This document shows positions 53,561 to 64,000 of a stretch of 64,000 bases of DNA, one piece after another. The notes beneath the pieces were generated by a model. The model made no database searches. It saw nothing but the letters and a program-made list of their open reading frames with translations, and had not been told where the DNA came from. How positions within the stretch are numbered: the stretch's first letter is position 1; every line of letters begins with the position of its first letter. The stretch lies in assembly GCA_015680685.1 (NCBI GenBank), contig MNCI01004871.1, positions 423,939-487,938 on the forward strand. Direction: 5' to 3'. The position numbers were made by a program, and so were the translations under genes. This DNA comes from Gnetum montanum. Lineage: Eukaryota; Streptophyta; Gnetopsida; Gnetales; Gnetaceae.

Positions 53561-54959
53561 CAATGACCTTGATAGTCAATAACAAGTAAGCCTATAGAAC
53601 CTTGCGTTACTTTTTGCACAATGGAGGAAATGTTAAACTTTGTAACATGTGTGACCCATGATAGTCTAGTTGTCTCATCATTCTATATGGCCTTATGAAT
53701 TACATTGTAATAATATGTTTCCTTTGTTTTGTTTCTTGTTCTCTTAGAGATGTGCTTGTAGGATGAAGCCTAAATTCATCACAAAGGTGCAACTCATCAC
53801 AACAGCAAGTCACCATGTGACCTCAATGCACAAGATTCAATGAGTTTGTCCTATTGTGTCAAGAGTGCTTATGAAATTTCCATCCTACCACCATCTCCTT
53901 GAACCTAGCCCCATAGCTTGATAAGGACCTTCTGTATCCTAAATAACAAGGATGACCTATTTTTGACACTAATGCATTATGGTCATATGAAATCCCTTCA
54001 TCATGCTCCACTCATAAGTCCATTGAATGTAACACATCTTATTCAATGGGAAAATCATTAAGCCCATTGATAGTAACACATCTCATTCGATGCAAAAAAT
54101 AAATTAAATGGGCCTTGATAAAGGAACCCAATGAAGGTTTCATCACACAAACAAAATAGGGAAACAAATTGTCAAGAAGCCAAAAAGGCCAATGAAGACC
54201 AAAAGAACAAATCAATGACTCCAAACATGCAAAGTGAGGAGCCTAATGACCAAAGAAACCTTGGAATGAAATGTTGGATCCCCAGACATATTGCCAAGTA
54301 ATCCCCATTTCAAAGAATGAAGTGCCAACACCAATTGATTGATCAATATGTTAATGCCATGTTGTACCCATGATGTCAACACTTGGAACTCAGTGTTAAC
54401 CCTCATGACCGAATGTAACAGTCATTACCATCACCTCATTATAGCCTTATTCCATCATCACAAGCACTCTTTGGGCATGATTCAACATGAGTAAATGAAG
54501 CACAGAGGGGGAACACTGGTGGTGGATCTACAATGATGTTCTGTATTCTTTGTTGGTGCCTCTCATGTCAATACTCCAAACACCAACAAAAGGGATCAAT
54601 GAAACACCACTAAGAAAGCTCATGTTATAACATTTTTCATTATGACCCTCACGCCATGAAACCCAAGGCTAAAACTTCATTGTAAAATGTGAAGATTACA
54701 CTCCAAGAGGTGTAGTTTCACATACTATAGCTTTTGGGGCTAAACAATGCCTCATAAGTGGTAAAATCCTCAACCCCAAAGTGAAAAGAGTTATATTATG
54801 TCCATATTTTGGCTTAGGGGGGTTGAATATGTATTTTAGACTACCAAAATTTGCATTTTGATGGGTTTTGTATGGGGTATAACTTTTGCTACGCTGAAAA
54901 AACCTGAGGGGATATAATCTCACCCATGCCTAGTGTTTGGGGTATAACTCTTATCATCC
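53561..54959. other. 3' region after the Tat integrase, no gene seen
   Basis: Stop-dense, with pairs of similar phrases (ATCACAAAGGTGCAACTC, CACATCTCATTCGATG). No protein landmark on either strand. It probably spans the Tat 3' untranslated region. Confidence 0.35.
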
Positions 54960-56095
54960 CACCCCCCAACATTGCTACTGCACCTCCAATATTGCACCTT
55001 CCTCCCCCTTCCCTTACATTGCTCTAGCATGGCCCTAAGACATCAGCATTACTCCAATGTTAGCGATGGTCTTGTAATTCCAACATGGCTCCTACAACTT
55101 CACCATGGGTATTATGCCCCAATGTGGGTGTTATGCCCCCAATGAGGATTTTGTAGACCTAGCATTGCTGTTGGAAGACCTAGAATGGGTGGAAGAAGCT
55201 AGCATGGATAAAATTTTTGTTTACTATTTTTAGTAAATGGAGCGGTTTTGATGCCATGGAGGGGCATCAAAACTTACCATACATAGAAACCATGTTGTAT
55301 TTAGCTACCTACAACACTTATACGTGACAAAAATCTATCAACAATTAAGCAAAAATTTGTAGCCAAATTTATGGCTAGAACCCTATAGAAACCAATCCCC
55401 AACACAATAGAAAGATTTAACTCTTTTTATATTCAAGATCTCAAAAATTCATTATAGGAATAAAGCTTTTAAGAGAAAATTTTAGCATGGAGCCCATAAC
55501 CATTGTAGTTATTTTTAACCCCCTTGAGATTGTGTGTAGTTTTGCAACAACACTGAGCAACCTAGGCTTTGAGACTCCTAGTGTGACTCTTCTTGGTACC
55601 CAAAACCTCCACACATCGTACCCCCCTACACCACCAATGTTGAAGATCTGGTAAGGAGTGTAGCAAGGTTTGATAGCATTGGGAGGTGTGGATGCTTTAG
55701 ATCATGGAGCTAACTATGGCATTCAAAATCACCAGTTTTAACAGAATCCAAACCCCTAGCAAAGTGAACCTCCCTACTTCCTTAGGCACATCTTGTATAC
55801 ATTTTCTAAACCCCTTTTATTTTTATCAAAATAAAGTTTACAACTCTATTTGTTGTGCAAGCTAAAGCATAGTTGTTTTTCCTATTATGGGTATTTATTT
55901 TCAAAACTGCATTAAATTTTTACTTTGTTACCCCCATTGACACTTAGTAAGTCCTTGGGTGATTGATAAGACCATCCAAGGCACTTTAGATCCTATTTTT
56001 CATAGAGGCCCTTAGGGTTCGAAGTTAAAGCTATTCCACCTAGAATTTTCAATTTTCCAGCAACCAAATTTTTTAGGTGCTACACTTGATTGCCT
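54960..56095 (+). repeat. LTR-like block, possibly the Tat 3' LTR
   Basis: Pyrimidine-rich degenerate repeats (54960-55200), AT-rich middle, then a terminal block with GTAAGTCCTTGG, CCATCCAAGGCACTTTAG and TTTTCCAGCAACC. The same layout and terminal words occur at 2440-4035. Edges were not fixed; GGCTTAGGGGGGTTG at about 54815 could be the polypurine tract. Confidence 0.4.
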
Positions 56096-57045
56096 CTAAG
56101 GAATAGATGCCCAAGGAAGAAAACCCCAAGGAACACTCTCAGAGGATGACCTAGATACTCTATTCCACATCAATAAAGCATTCTTCTCTTTTTCCTTTTG
56201 CATTTTCTCTCTTATTTTCTTTACACATAAGGTCTAATGTTACATATATTTGATGTTTGGTATATTATCTTCTTACACATAATGTCTAATATAACATATA
56301 TTTGATGTTTGCCATGACTTCTAGGAATGGGATGTCACACAAACCAATACATCACAAGTTGATCTTCAAGCTACAATCACCAATTGTACTCACTCAATGT
56401 GCTCACACACCTTCTCTTGATAGGCTCTCCATACTCAAGAGCTCTTGTTTTCCCTCATGGTATCAAGAATTATGAATTACATTAATATTTATGTATAGCA
56501 AGAGATAAGAAACCTAGAAAACTTCCCTCAACTCAACTTAAGATTCTTTAGTTGTTTTCATAGTCTTCATACCTTCTCCTTGAATATTTTTATTCTTTTT
56601 CAACTTAACCTGACTATTTTTCAATTTAGAACAAGCAATTTTGTAATTTTTCCTGGCCATATAGTTCATCCTTAACCTTGGAAAGATGTCTCCTATCAAA
56701 ATCATCTTTCAGGGGGGATGTCTCCTATGTAAGAAAGACATCTTCTTTTGGGACAAGATGTCCTCTCCTAGTAGGAGACATCTTGTGTAAGAAATCTTCT
56801 CTATAGTAAGAAATCTCTTTAGAGAAGATAGCAAATTTAGCAAGATGTCTTCTCTAGTTCTAAGATGTCTTCTATCAACCACACCTCTAAGCCAAGATGT
56901 TTTCCTATCCCCTAAGATGTCTTCTTCAAGTCTAAAACCTACAAACGCAAACTTAGGGAAGAAACAAAGGGGATCGAAAGAGGCATCCCTAGACCAACTC
57001 TCCCATCCTTTAGAAAATAAACTTAGGTAAACAAGAAATTAGGGG
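56096..57045. other. Repeat-rich stretch, possible chromovirus 3' LTR on the minus strand
   Basis: No gene. It lies just beyond the chromodomain end of the minus-strand chromovirus, where its 3' LTR is expected; ATGAGTGGGGGATCAC (minus strand, about 57062-57045) could be the polypurine tract. It includes the AAGATGTC repeats and a TGGTATCAAGAA box (56459) that resembles an initiator-tRNA-Met primer site on the plus strand. Confidence 0.35.
56690..56945. repeat. Degenerate AAGATGTCTTCTC repeats with a hairpin
   Basis: Words AAGATGTCTTCTCTAGTTCT, AAGATGTCTTCTATC, AAGATGTCTTCTTC and their reverse complement GACATCTT recur about ten times. At 56753-56786 ACAAGATG...TCTCCTA-G-TAGGAGA-CATCTTGT forms an almost perfect hairpin with a 3-base bulge. 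Confidence 0.7.
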
Positions 57046-57059
57046 TTGAAGTGATCCCC

Positions 57060-57610
57060 CACTCATGAAGTTTGGTCTCATGGACCCATACAACATCATC
57101 TGTGAACTGATCCTTCCAATGGATCAAATATTCATGCCTCTTGACTCCCTAAGTGCTAGAAGCTTTCCTCTACTTGAGTAGGATTACCTTCCTATCTATT
57201 GAAGGCTTGGACTAATTAAGAGCCCCCTTCAACTCATTAATGATATCCTATATGGTCTCCTCATCAATAGGTCCATGATAGTGCACAAGCTTTAAAACAT
57301 TAAATACAAAAGACATAACAATATTATTTAGTAAAACAATCTCAAAAGCATTATCATTTATCTTAGCCCTAATTTTGAAAGGCCCAATCTTCTTAGCTTT
57401 CAATTTAATGAAGTTAATACCTCTCAACTACTTCTTCTGTAAGTGCACTAAAACCAAAGTACCAACATCAAAAGTAGGCTTCTTTTTTCCCTCATTCTTC
57501 TTGAGGACTCTCTCTTTAGCTTTTTTTTTTTTATTAAGATTTGATTTTACTTGTGCATAGAGATCCCTCATCTCTTGTACAAAATCAGTACTAAGTTAAG
57601 CTTTACCATC
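57060..57610 (-). pseudogene. Chromovirus integrase C-terminus with chromodomain
   Basis: Minus-strand text: FVQEMRDLYAQVKSNLNKKK, ERVLKKNEGKKKPTFDVGTL, then KKIGPFKIRAKINDNAFEIV, VMSFVFNVLKLVHYHG and KRHEYLIHWKDQFTDDVVWV, then HETKL. GPFxIxxKIxxNAxxI ... PVFNVxxLxxYHG is the SH3-like end of chromovirus integrase; EYLIxWKD ... WV marks a chromodomain, which directs integration to modified chromatin in this lineage. Few stops. The catalytic core upstream (above 57610) is missing. Confidence 0.75.
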
Positions 57611-60600
57611 AAAGATGTCACAACCAAAAAATTTACTAAGGTTTAGTTATTTAATTTAATGCATGTGATTAATTCCTTCATGCTATTAGATGTATTTCAA
57701 TAGATTATCTATCATATTCCTAGTTAAATCATATGATTATATCATTATTGCTACTATTATTACTGTCATTGTTATTGTTACTGTTACTGTTGTTAGCTTC
57801 CTACATAAGTTAATGTAGTCTACTTGCTAGGATCTTTTGTTAAAGTTTTGTATCCTTTGTTTTACTACTATTGGAGCTTAGTCATAGATCTACTATATAT
57901 TTTATGATTAAATATTGAAATCCAATTATCCCAAGAAGTTTTTCTTTCTATAATTTATCATGCCTTTACAAGTATTTGCCTATGCCTATTTTATTCTTTA
58001 AGCACATTCAGTTATGTATATTAAATCTTTACTATGCACATTTAGTTATGCACATTTCTGCTTTATTATGCACATCTAATTATGCATCTTTTATTTTTAT
58101 TATGTACATGTGATTATATAATACTTTGTTCATGGAGAAATTTTGGATCCTAAACCTACTCAGACCATATCCCTTGTCATTAAACTAGAATTTGGAGTTC
58201 ATTTTTAACTATAATTAAATATTGCATAAATTAGATTTGTCACCACAATGCCTTAGGATGATTTCCTACCTAGAATCTAACCTTGCCAATGTGTGCAAGA
58301 TTTTGAAAATGTAGGTTTTAATCCTCAATTCACTATAAACAAAGTTGCGGTTCTCAAGATATCACATTTTCTAGTTTGCTAAAATATAATAAAAGTTTTG
58401 TAATTTGAACTAAGCAACTGAGAAAAGTCATATTTGGATGAGATTTCAATGTATGATTTAGTAGAACACTTGAAAAAGATCATGTAGGTTCAAATGAAAT
58501 TTGATTTGAAGTCTCGGTATGCATGTTATGAGTGTGAGTGTGAGGAAATTATGCAAAACAAAAAAATGAGAATGAAACTTATGAAAATGATTTTGAAAAA
58601 TAAAAATTAAGAAAATAAAATCAAAAATAAAAATTTAAGTTTATGCTACACATTCACGTAGGATATGAAAAGCGTATATGATATACTCTTAATTTAGAAA
58701 AGTGTAAATATTATACACTTTATAACAAAAGTGTAAAAACATATGTTATGAAAATTTTATTTTTTCATCACCACCTTGCCTTGGATTTTCCCACTGCCTT
58801 GTCTTTGTTTTGCTATCTTAGGTGTTTTTTATTTTTGTTTAAGAAACAAACACTACTTTTTCATAGTTTCATCATTTCTAAATCATTTTCAACCTAATTT
58901 CTTCCACTTGAAGCATGTTTCTTCCATTTCTAAATAGATCCCAGATGTCATGCTGCATATGATTCTTCTGCCTATAAATAGATTGTGGCCTTTGGTATGA
59001 CTTATTTGAATTGGAAGGGGATTTTGGACATGATAGTTCAAACTAAAATAAAAGGCTAATTTTGGGTATCTTGACAAGTAAGAAAGATTATTTTACTTTC
59101 CTTTTTATGTAGTTACCCTATTTTGCCATAAATTTGTGTGCATTCTTTTTGCTTTCTGGTTTTTCATTGCTTTTCCACAATTTTAACTATTATGCTGAGA
59201 TTCTACCAAATTTTCATCATTTTCGGCTTGTTTTTATATAGAAATCGGTATTTTAATCTATCTAGATCATTTTCTTCTTCTTTTTTTGTGCGTTTTTGGA
59301 ATTGGAAAAACTTTGCCCAGCTTGTTTCTCAAATCTTTTATGAATATTTTGAATCTAATATAATTATGAATTTGTGAGAATTGTTGCTATTATAGACTTT
59401 TGGCCATTTTGGAAAATATTTTGTATTTTTGGAATAAAATAATAATATTTATGTGACAAATTTTGCGCAATTTGTAGTGGGAGCCATGAATCTTGTAGAT
59501 GCCCCCATCTACATGCAATAGTGGAGTGCTCATTAGTGGAACCCATCCCATGGAAACAGGGGTTGTTAGATGAATTTCCCACCCTAGATTTTGATTCCTA
59601 AGTTCATGTGAGGCTATGGATTTATCCGAGACTATGGCACTAAGCAATTGAGTCTAGTGGTCTATAGTGAGGCATAGTCAAGACCTATCCTTTCAATGAT
59701 ACATGTGCCTCAGCCATTGAGGATGTTAGTAATGAGGCTATTGCCAATAACAAGTCATGAATGACTTATTTAGGATCACAAGGATAATCCGATGATAGTA
59801 GTAAGGTTATTCCAAGAGCTATCAGTGAGTTTCTTTAGATGTTTGGTTAAAATATATATTATTTAGATTTTTTTGGACATATTTATGATATCTTTGAACA
59901 CTAAAGGATTAAATAATTAAAATATATATTTACTTTGGATACTTCGATTTTATTTAGATTTTAGGAAAATTTGTGGCATTTTTGGACCTTATAACCATTT
60001 TGAATACTTTATTCGAAACTTTTATTGAGCCATATCCTAAGACTTTTGGCCCATAACTTTTATGGTCCATGAAGAGGGAAATATAATAACCTTTCTTATT
60101 TGAGGGGTTCCAACTCCCCTTGCATTTTGATGCAAAGCACCCAAAGTAGCTACAAAAACATAAGAAGAGGGACATGGAATGAAAGGTGGATCAATTATGT
60201 ACAAAATAGACCCTCTATACTTGAAAAATGATTTCTATATATTTTTTATTTATTTATAAATAGAAACCTTGTACACTTTTGGGCTACTTGAGCCATCTAC
60301 CTATTTTTGTAAATAAATAATGAAGTATATTAGATATGAAATTTCCATTTGTGCCATTTGCATGCAATATGTTTGGAAAAGTTTAATATTATATATTATA
60401 TATTATATATTATTAAATTATTATTTTAAATTTAATTAATTAATTAATTAATTAAAATTTAAGCTTGAATATCTTTATTTCTAGATGTCTGGTTGAGGCA
60501 AAATAATTATCATTAGGGTTGTTATTTTGTGTACTATTTTTCAGCATTTATATTTTTGTGGCTATAAAAAAATCTATTTTTTAAAATAAATTTCATTCAA

Positions 60601-60771
60601 TTATATAGGCAATTTATATAAAATTTTTGTATACTATATTGCTTTATTGTATTTATGTCCTTAATTAATAATTTTTAACTATTTTACTATTTCCTTTTGA
60701 GTTACTATATCAATGTTAAATTCAAATCCTTGGGATTTCGTAGCATCTCAATTAGTTATTTATAGGATATT
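57611..60771. other. AT-rich stretch without a recognisable gene
   Basis: It separates the chromovirus integrase end from its upstream part. It contains trinucleotide runs (57760-57800), TATA-like words (CCTATAAATAG near 58972, TTATAAATAG near 60253) that suggest one or two decayed LTRs, and an AT microsatellite at 60375-60460. No catalytic RT or integrase motif was found on either strand. Confidence 0.4.
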
Positions 60772-61660
60772 TTATAGATAATTAATAGGGGTATTATAAA
60801 AGCTCTTCAAAGTATCCATCATCTTTGGACAAAACCCATAGTTCACCTCAAATGAGCTTTTCCTAATGAAATCCCATTCATCACTATTAATGTTCACATC
60901 AACATCAATAACGATCTTCTCATAATGACTACTACTATAGCCATCATTATTAAACAAATTACCATTATTAGCCTTGCTCTTACCAAGAATGACATCAAAA
61001 GTCACATTTCTTCCATCATGCATAACATAACTCACAACTTCATCACAATCACCACAATGATCATGATGCTCATCATCATAATGAAACAAACCACTACCAA
61101 GCTCAAGTGAAAAACTAGAATCCAGCATACTAGTTTTTACATAAGAGACATTACTACCATTTGCAAGGTAAAGCTTAGACTCACTTACCTCTTCATGGCT
61201 TCTCACTTAATCTTCAACATATGGCTATCCAATCACATCAAAGCTTTAAGCTTTAAGATTCCACATAGGAGTCTCTAACTCCAATGATTTCTCCTCTTCA
61301 AAGGAATCATCAATAGCTTCTACATCCCACTTTGCAGGTACCAACTCAAAAAATAAATTCTCCTCCATGGCTTGATCATCAAATTCATCATCAAAGTAAT
61401 CATTCTTCCAAATACCTTAACTAGAAGACCCACCTCTCTCCCATGAGATAGCCTCAACTTTGCAAAGAATCTTTCTTCCCTTGCCACAAGGTATACAATA
61501 ATTGCACAAAGAATGAGTATCATATCCTCTAGTAATGCTCTTGATCCTTCTTGAAGAAGTCCCTTAATCTTTCCCACTCCTTTCACCTTGATCTTTCACC
61601 TCCCATAACTTTTGAGGTAGGAACTCACCTTGATTAGCAACGTACATGAACTTGGACTAT
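60772..61660 (-). pseudogene. Unknown acidic ORF in the chromovirus, at the place expected for RT
   Basis: One frame runs about 295 codons with five stops, each of which fits a CAA or CAG to stop change. The last 144 codons (61206 to 60772) are open. It reads VANQGEFLPQKLWEVKDQGE, YDTHSLCNYCIPCGKGRK (a Cys cluster C-x2-C-x2-C), an acidic part (DDEFDDQAMEENLFFELVPA) and then SYVMHDGRNVTFDVILGKSK, ending NTPINYL. No RT box (Y/F-x-D-D) is present. It follows the protease-RT spacer in the same orientation. No family recognised; it may be a novel spacer domain or a captured gene. Confidence 0.45.
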
Positions 61661-62340
61661 GAAGATCTCTTGGTCCTTTTGACGAAGCTCTTTGTTCTCT
61701 CTTCTAAAACTTTTGAGTATTAAGCACTCCTTTTCTCAATAAGAAATGCTTAAAAACTCCTTTTCTCATGGATCTCTACTTTACCAAATCTTTTATCTTC
61801 CTCGAACACCTTTGGAAAGTTCTCCTTCAAGCCTAGAATACTTGTATGAAGTTCAACCTATACATCATCCTAGTTAGTAGTAACTTTTGTTATAACAACA
61901 AAACCAAAACCTATTTCATCATGTTCCTTAATATATTCCCTCACTCCTAAAAGGATTAAGGAAGCATTAAGTGAGCTTTGCTACCTTAGTTATTTAACTA
62001 TCATTAGAACTAACTCATGGATTCCATCAAGTCTAGCTACAATCCACACATTTCATGCTCCATGAAACTAAGCATCATTATTAAAATTCCAAGGTCTACC
62101 AAGAATTAGATTAGCAAAATCTATTAAAAGTACATCACATTTCACAACATCATGAACACATCCAATTTTAAATTTCAAAGTACATTGTTTCCTCACCTTT
62201 AGAGAAAAATCTCTAGACAACCAATGCACTTTATAAGGTCTAGGATGAGGATTATTTACCAACCCCAATCTAGCAACTACCCTAGAAGAAATAATATTTT
62301 CTTGAGCTTCTCTATTAATCAAAACATGAATCCATTTCTA
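61661..62340 (-). pseudogene. Chromovirus aspartic protease and downstream spacer
   Basis: An open frame (62068-62322) reads INREAQENIISSRVVARLGL, PHPRPYKVHWLSRDFSLKVR and DVVKCDVLLIDFANLILGRP, then WNFNNDA. This is the chromovirus protease pattern with ENxxS-xxVxxLxL, HPxPYKxxW and CDVxxMDxxxxLLGRPW. The active-site DSG region has decayed to INREA. The spacer then shows FVVITKVTTN and LGLKENFPKVFEED, equivalent to the EF-x-D-V-F-P-E segment before RT. Confidence 0.75.
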
Positions 62341-62849
62341 TGACATCTTGTTCCCAAATTTCATTAAAACAATGATCATTTGTTGCTTAATTCATCACAT
62401 TCGTAAGCATTATAATGGAAACACCATAAAATAACTTGATAAATGGATAACCGGCTAGTACACCGAATATGAAGGAAAAATAGAGAAAAAATTTATTCAT
62501 AAGAGTGTTATATTGTAACATCCTTTGAGTTATCTTACCATGCCACTTAAGTAGTAGAGGCAATCAAGAACTACCACCATAGTTAGGCTATCCAGCCGAA
62601 GGGGTGATCAATCCCTTCTTGTCTCACTTTACCCAGCTCCCGTCACTTGCCTGTTCAAGCTTTGCAACCCATGCCAACATGACCTCTAAACCTAGCCTTA
62701 AATGGCATAGGTCAAACCCATTCCTGAAGGGTAAATGAAAATTGTAACTCCTCATAATGAGGCACCCCTTTATTTGAAGGTTAATTACATTGTTTACAAT
62801 ACATTTCTACCCTTACTACGGGATGGAACATTATAATTTCCTACTAAAA
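62341..62849 (-). other. Spacer between chromovirus gag and protease
   Basis: Decayed, stop-rich. The zinc knuckle expected here cannot be read. An unusually GC-richer patch (62600-62720, CAGCCGAAGGGGTGATC) is present without coding potential. Confidence 0.35.
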
Positions 62850-63300
62850 AAACATCTAGTTCCAATGTGAAATAATAATTTTCCATTAGGATGATCTCCT
62901 AAAAATATTAAAGTCCATTCATACTCTTCCTAGCTTACCTTAGCTTGATGAAATAGATCACAAAATTTAATGTAAAATTCTTTAATATTCTTGTTACCTT
63001 TCCTTAGGAATCTTAACTTCATAATCATCTCTTTTCTCTAATAAGACTATTCAAATTTTCTTCTCAATTTGTATTTCATTGGATCCCAATCTCTGATGGG
63101 TTAACCATTTCATCTTTCATAACCTTGGAACTCCTTTTCCCACCAAGTAGAAGTCATACCTTCTAATCTAGATATAATTATGGGTACCCTTAAGTTACTC
63201 AATACCTCTTTGTTGATTAATTCTTACATTCTTGCACTATAGAAGGGTGGAAATCAATCAAATGGAGGATTGCAAATTATATGGGGTTAAGTGGCATAAT
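62850..63300 (-). pseudogene. Chromovirus Gag, capsid part
   Basis: Minus-strand text gives SRLEGMTSTWWEKEFQGYER, PIRDWDPMKYKLRRKFE, MIMKLRFLRKGNKNIKEFYI and KFCDLFHQAKVS, the retrotransposon Gag core (A-x-x-W-W ... I-x-x-W-x-x-M-K-x-x-L-R-x-x-F ... L-x-x-x-x-Q/K-G-x-x-x-V-x-E-Y). Interrupted by stops at Gln and Trp positions. Confidence 0.7.
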
Positions 63301-64000
63301 CATGGTGAAGAATTTTGAACATGAATTCACTCTTAAGCAAGAAAGAAAACAACTATCTTATTATTCATGAATCTCTAGTACAATTCCATTTCACACTAAA
63401 TTTATATCTCTTCAAGAACTCTTCTATCTATCTTGTTGTATTCTCCATTCGATCTCCATCTTTCTTCTTCTGGTGAATGCTTTATAGTTTCACTTCAATT
63501 TGATGCTAAAATAGCTTTAGTTAATGGTTAGAATAATGTCTAGCTAACGGTTGCAACTTTGGCGTGAGTTGTAGCTAGGTCACATCTCATGGCTCAATAA
63601 AGAAGTATGAAGCTAACTAACCACCATGAGTGACTATAATCAATATTCTTGATGAACCATTTCCAATAGTCAAGTATTCAAATCCTAATAGTTAAGTAAC
63701 CAATTAGACTTAGAGGACCGTCATGGGCTATGATAGAGCTATGAGTGACAGGGACTTGTACTAATGAATTCTGATTTTCTATTCAGAAATAAACTATGAC
63801 TAGCTATGATTTGAAGCTAGTAGAAATTTTGTACACTATGAGCTAATGTCATATAAGCTTGTAGTACATTTCCCAACTTGAATTTAACTTCCTATGTTTT
63901 TGATTAGGAGCTTCCATGGATTCAATAATCCAAGCTCTCTCAAAGTCACAAAACAATAAATTTGAACAAGAAAAGGAAAATGAAAGCTTTATTCTTGCTC
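63301..64000. other. Stretch without a recognisable gene
   Basis: Probably leader and LTR side of the minus-strand chromovirus, since gag begins nearby and should be followed by a 5' LTR. No primer site or LTR edge could be fixed within the window. Confidence 0.3.

Noticed and set aside
53600-54960. Possible env-like gene after the Tat integrase
   Set aside because: All frames are stop-dense and no signal peptide or membrane segment is visible.
60925-61110. Plus-strand Ile/Thr-rich frame
   Set aside because: It is antisense to the longer 60772-61660 minus-strand frame and low in complexity.
1-64000. CRISPR arrays, tRNA and rRNA genes, bacterial features
   Set aside because: No regularly spaced repeats with unique spacers, no tRNA cloverleaf or rRNA signature noticed; the tRNA-like matches are retroelement primer sites.

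Overview
The window is repeat DNA from a large, transposon-rich plant nuclear genome. No intact host gene, rRNA or tRNA was found. Long nests of decayed LTR retrotransposons, plant LINE remnants, AT-rich composition and many C-to-T type stop codons suggest a gymnosperm or similar large-genome land plant; this is inferred from style, not proven. Coordinates without a sharp junction are approximate, because boundaries were read by eye from translated motifs and copy-to-copy comparison.

The dominant family is a Ty3/gypsy lineage that looks Athila-like. It has 0.85-0.97 kb LTRs, a primer site that reads as a decayed tRNA-Asp complement, gag with a short zinc knuckle, protease with a D-x-x-x-x-V-N-L-I motif, RT with FMDD, RNase H and integrase. 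Copies are A (1-7387, minus, RT to integrase deleted, carrying a foreign 2.5 kb block), C (7388-12365, plus), E (12366-14735, plus, LTR and gag only), B (17118-27415, minus, complete with both LTRs and a near-perfect 5-bp target duplication), G (36753-38993, a rearranged double 3' end), a more distant gag copy I (split at 36360-36752 and 39078-40020), H (41210-42087) and D (42143-50045, plus). Copies B and G carry a further reading frame between integrase and the 3' LTR, preceded by a splice-acceptor-like sequence. This is the position of the env-like gene in Athila elements.

Other residents are: a LINE on the minus strand split by B (16850-17117 and 27416-27760); a younger 5'-truncated plant L1 with an open 3' reading frame (28000-29305); a MITE-like element (29473-29852); a CpG-containing stretch that may be host low-copy sequence (29853-31170); a Ty1/copia element on the minus strand (31490-35660) split by a LINE whose C-terminus is unlike the usual plant L1 zf-RVT domain (32015-34195); a Tat-lineage Ty3/gypsy pol with two RNase H domains (50050-53560) joined directly to D; an LTR-like block (54960-56095); and a minus-strand chromovirus (57060-63300) with gag, protease, integrase C-terminus and chromodomain, but an unexplained reading frame where RT should be.

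The most interesting signals are the env-position reading frame (38206-38802 and 18000-18341), the 84-bp direct duplication around the G insertion, an inverted gag chimera that replaces the catalytic part of the Tat RT (50530-50948), a captured promoter plus secreted-protein start inside A (about 2000-2520), and palindromic GATATC arrays in the LTR U3 regions.
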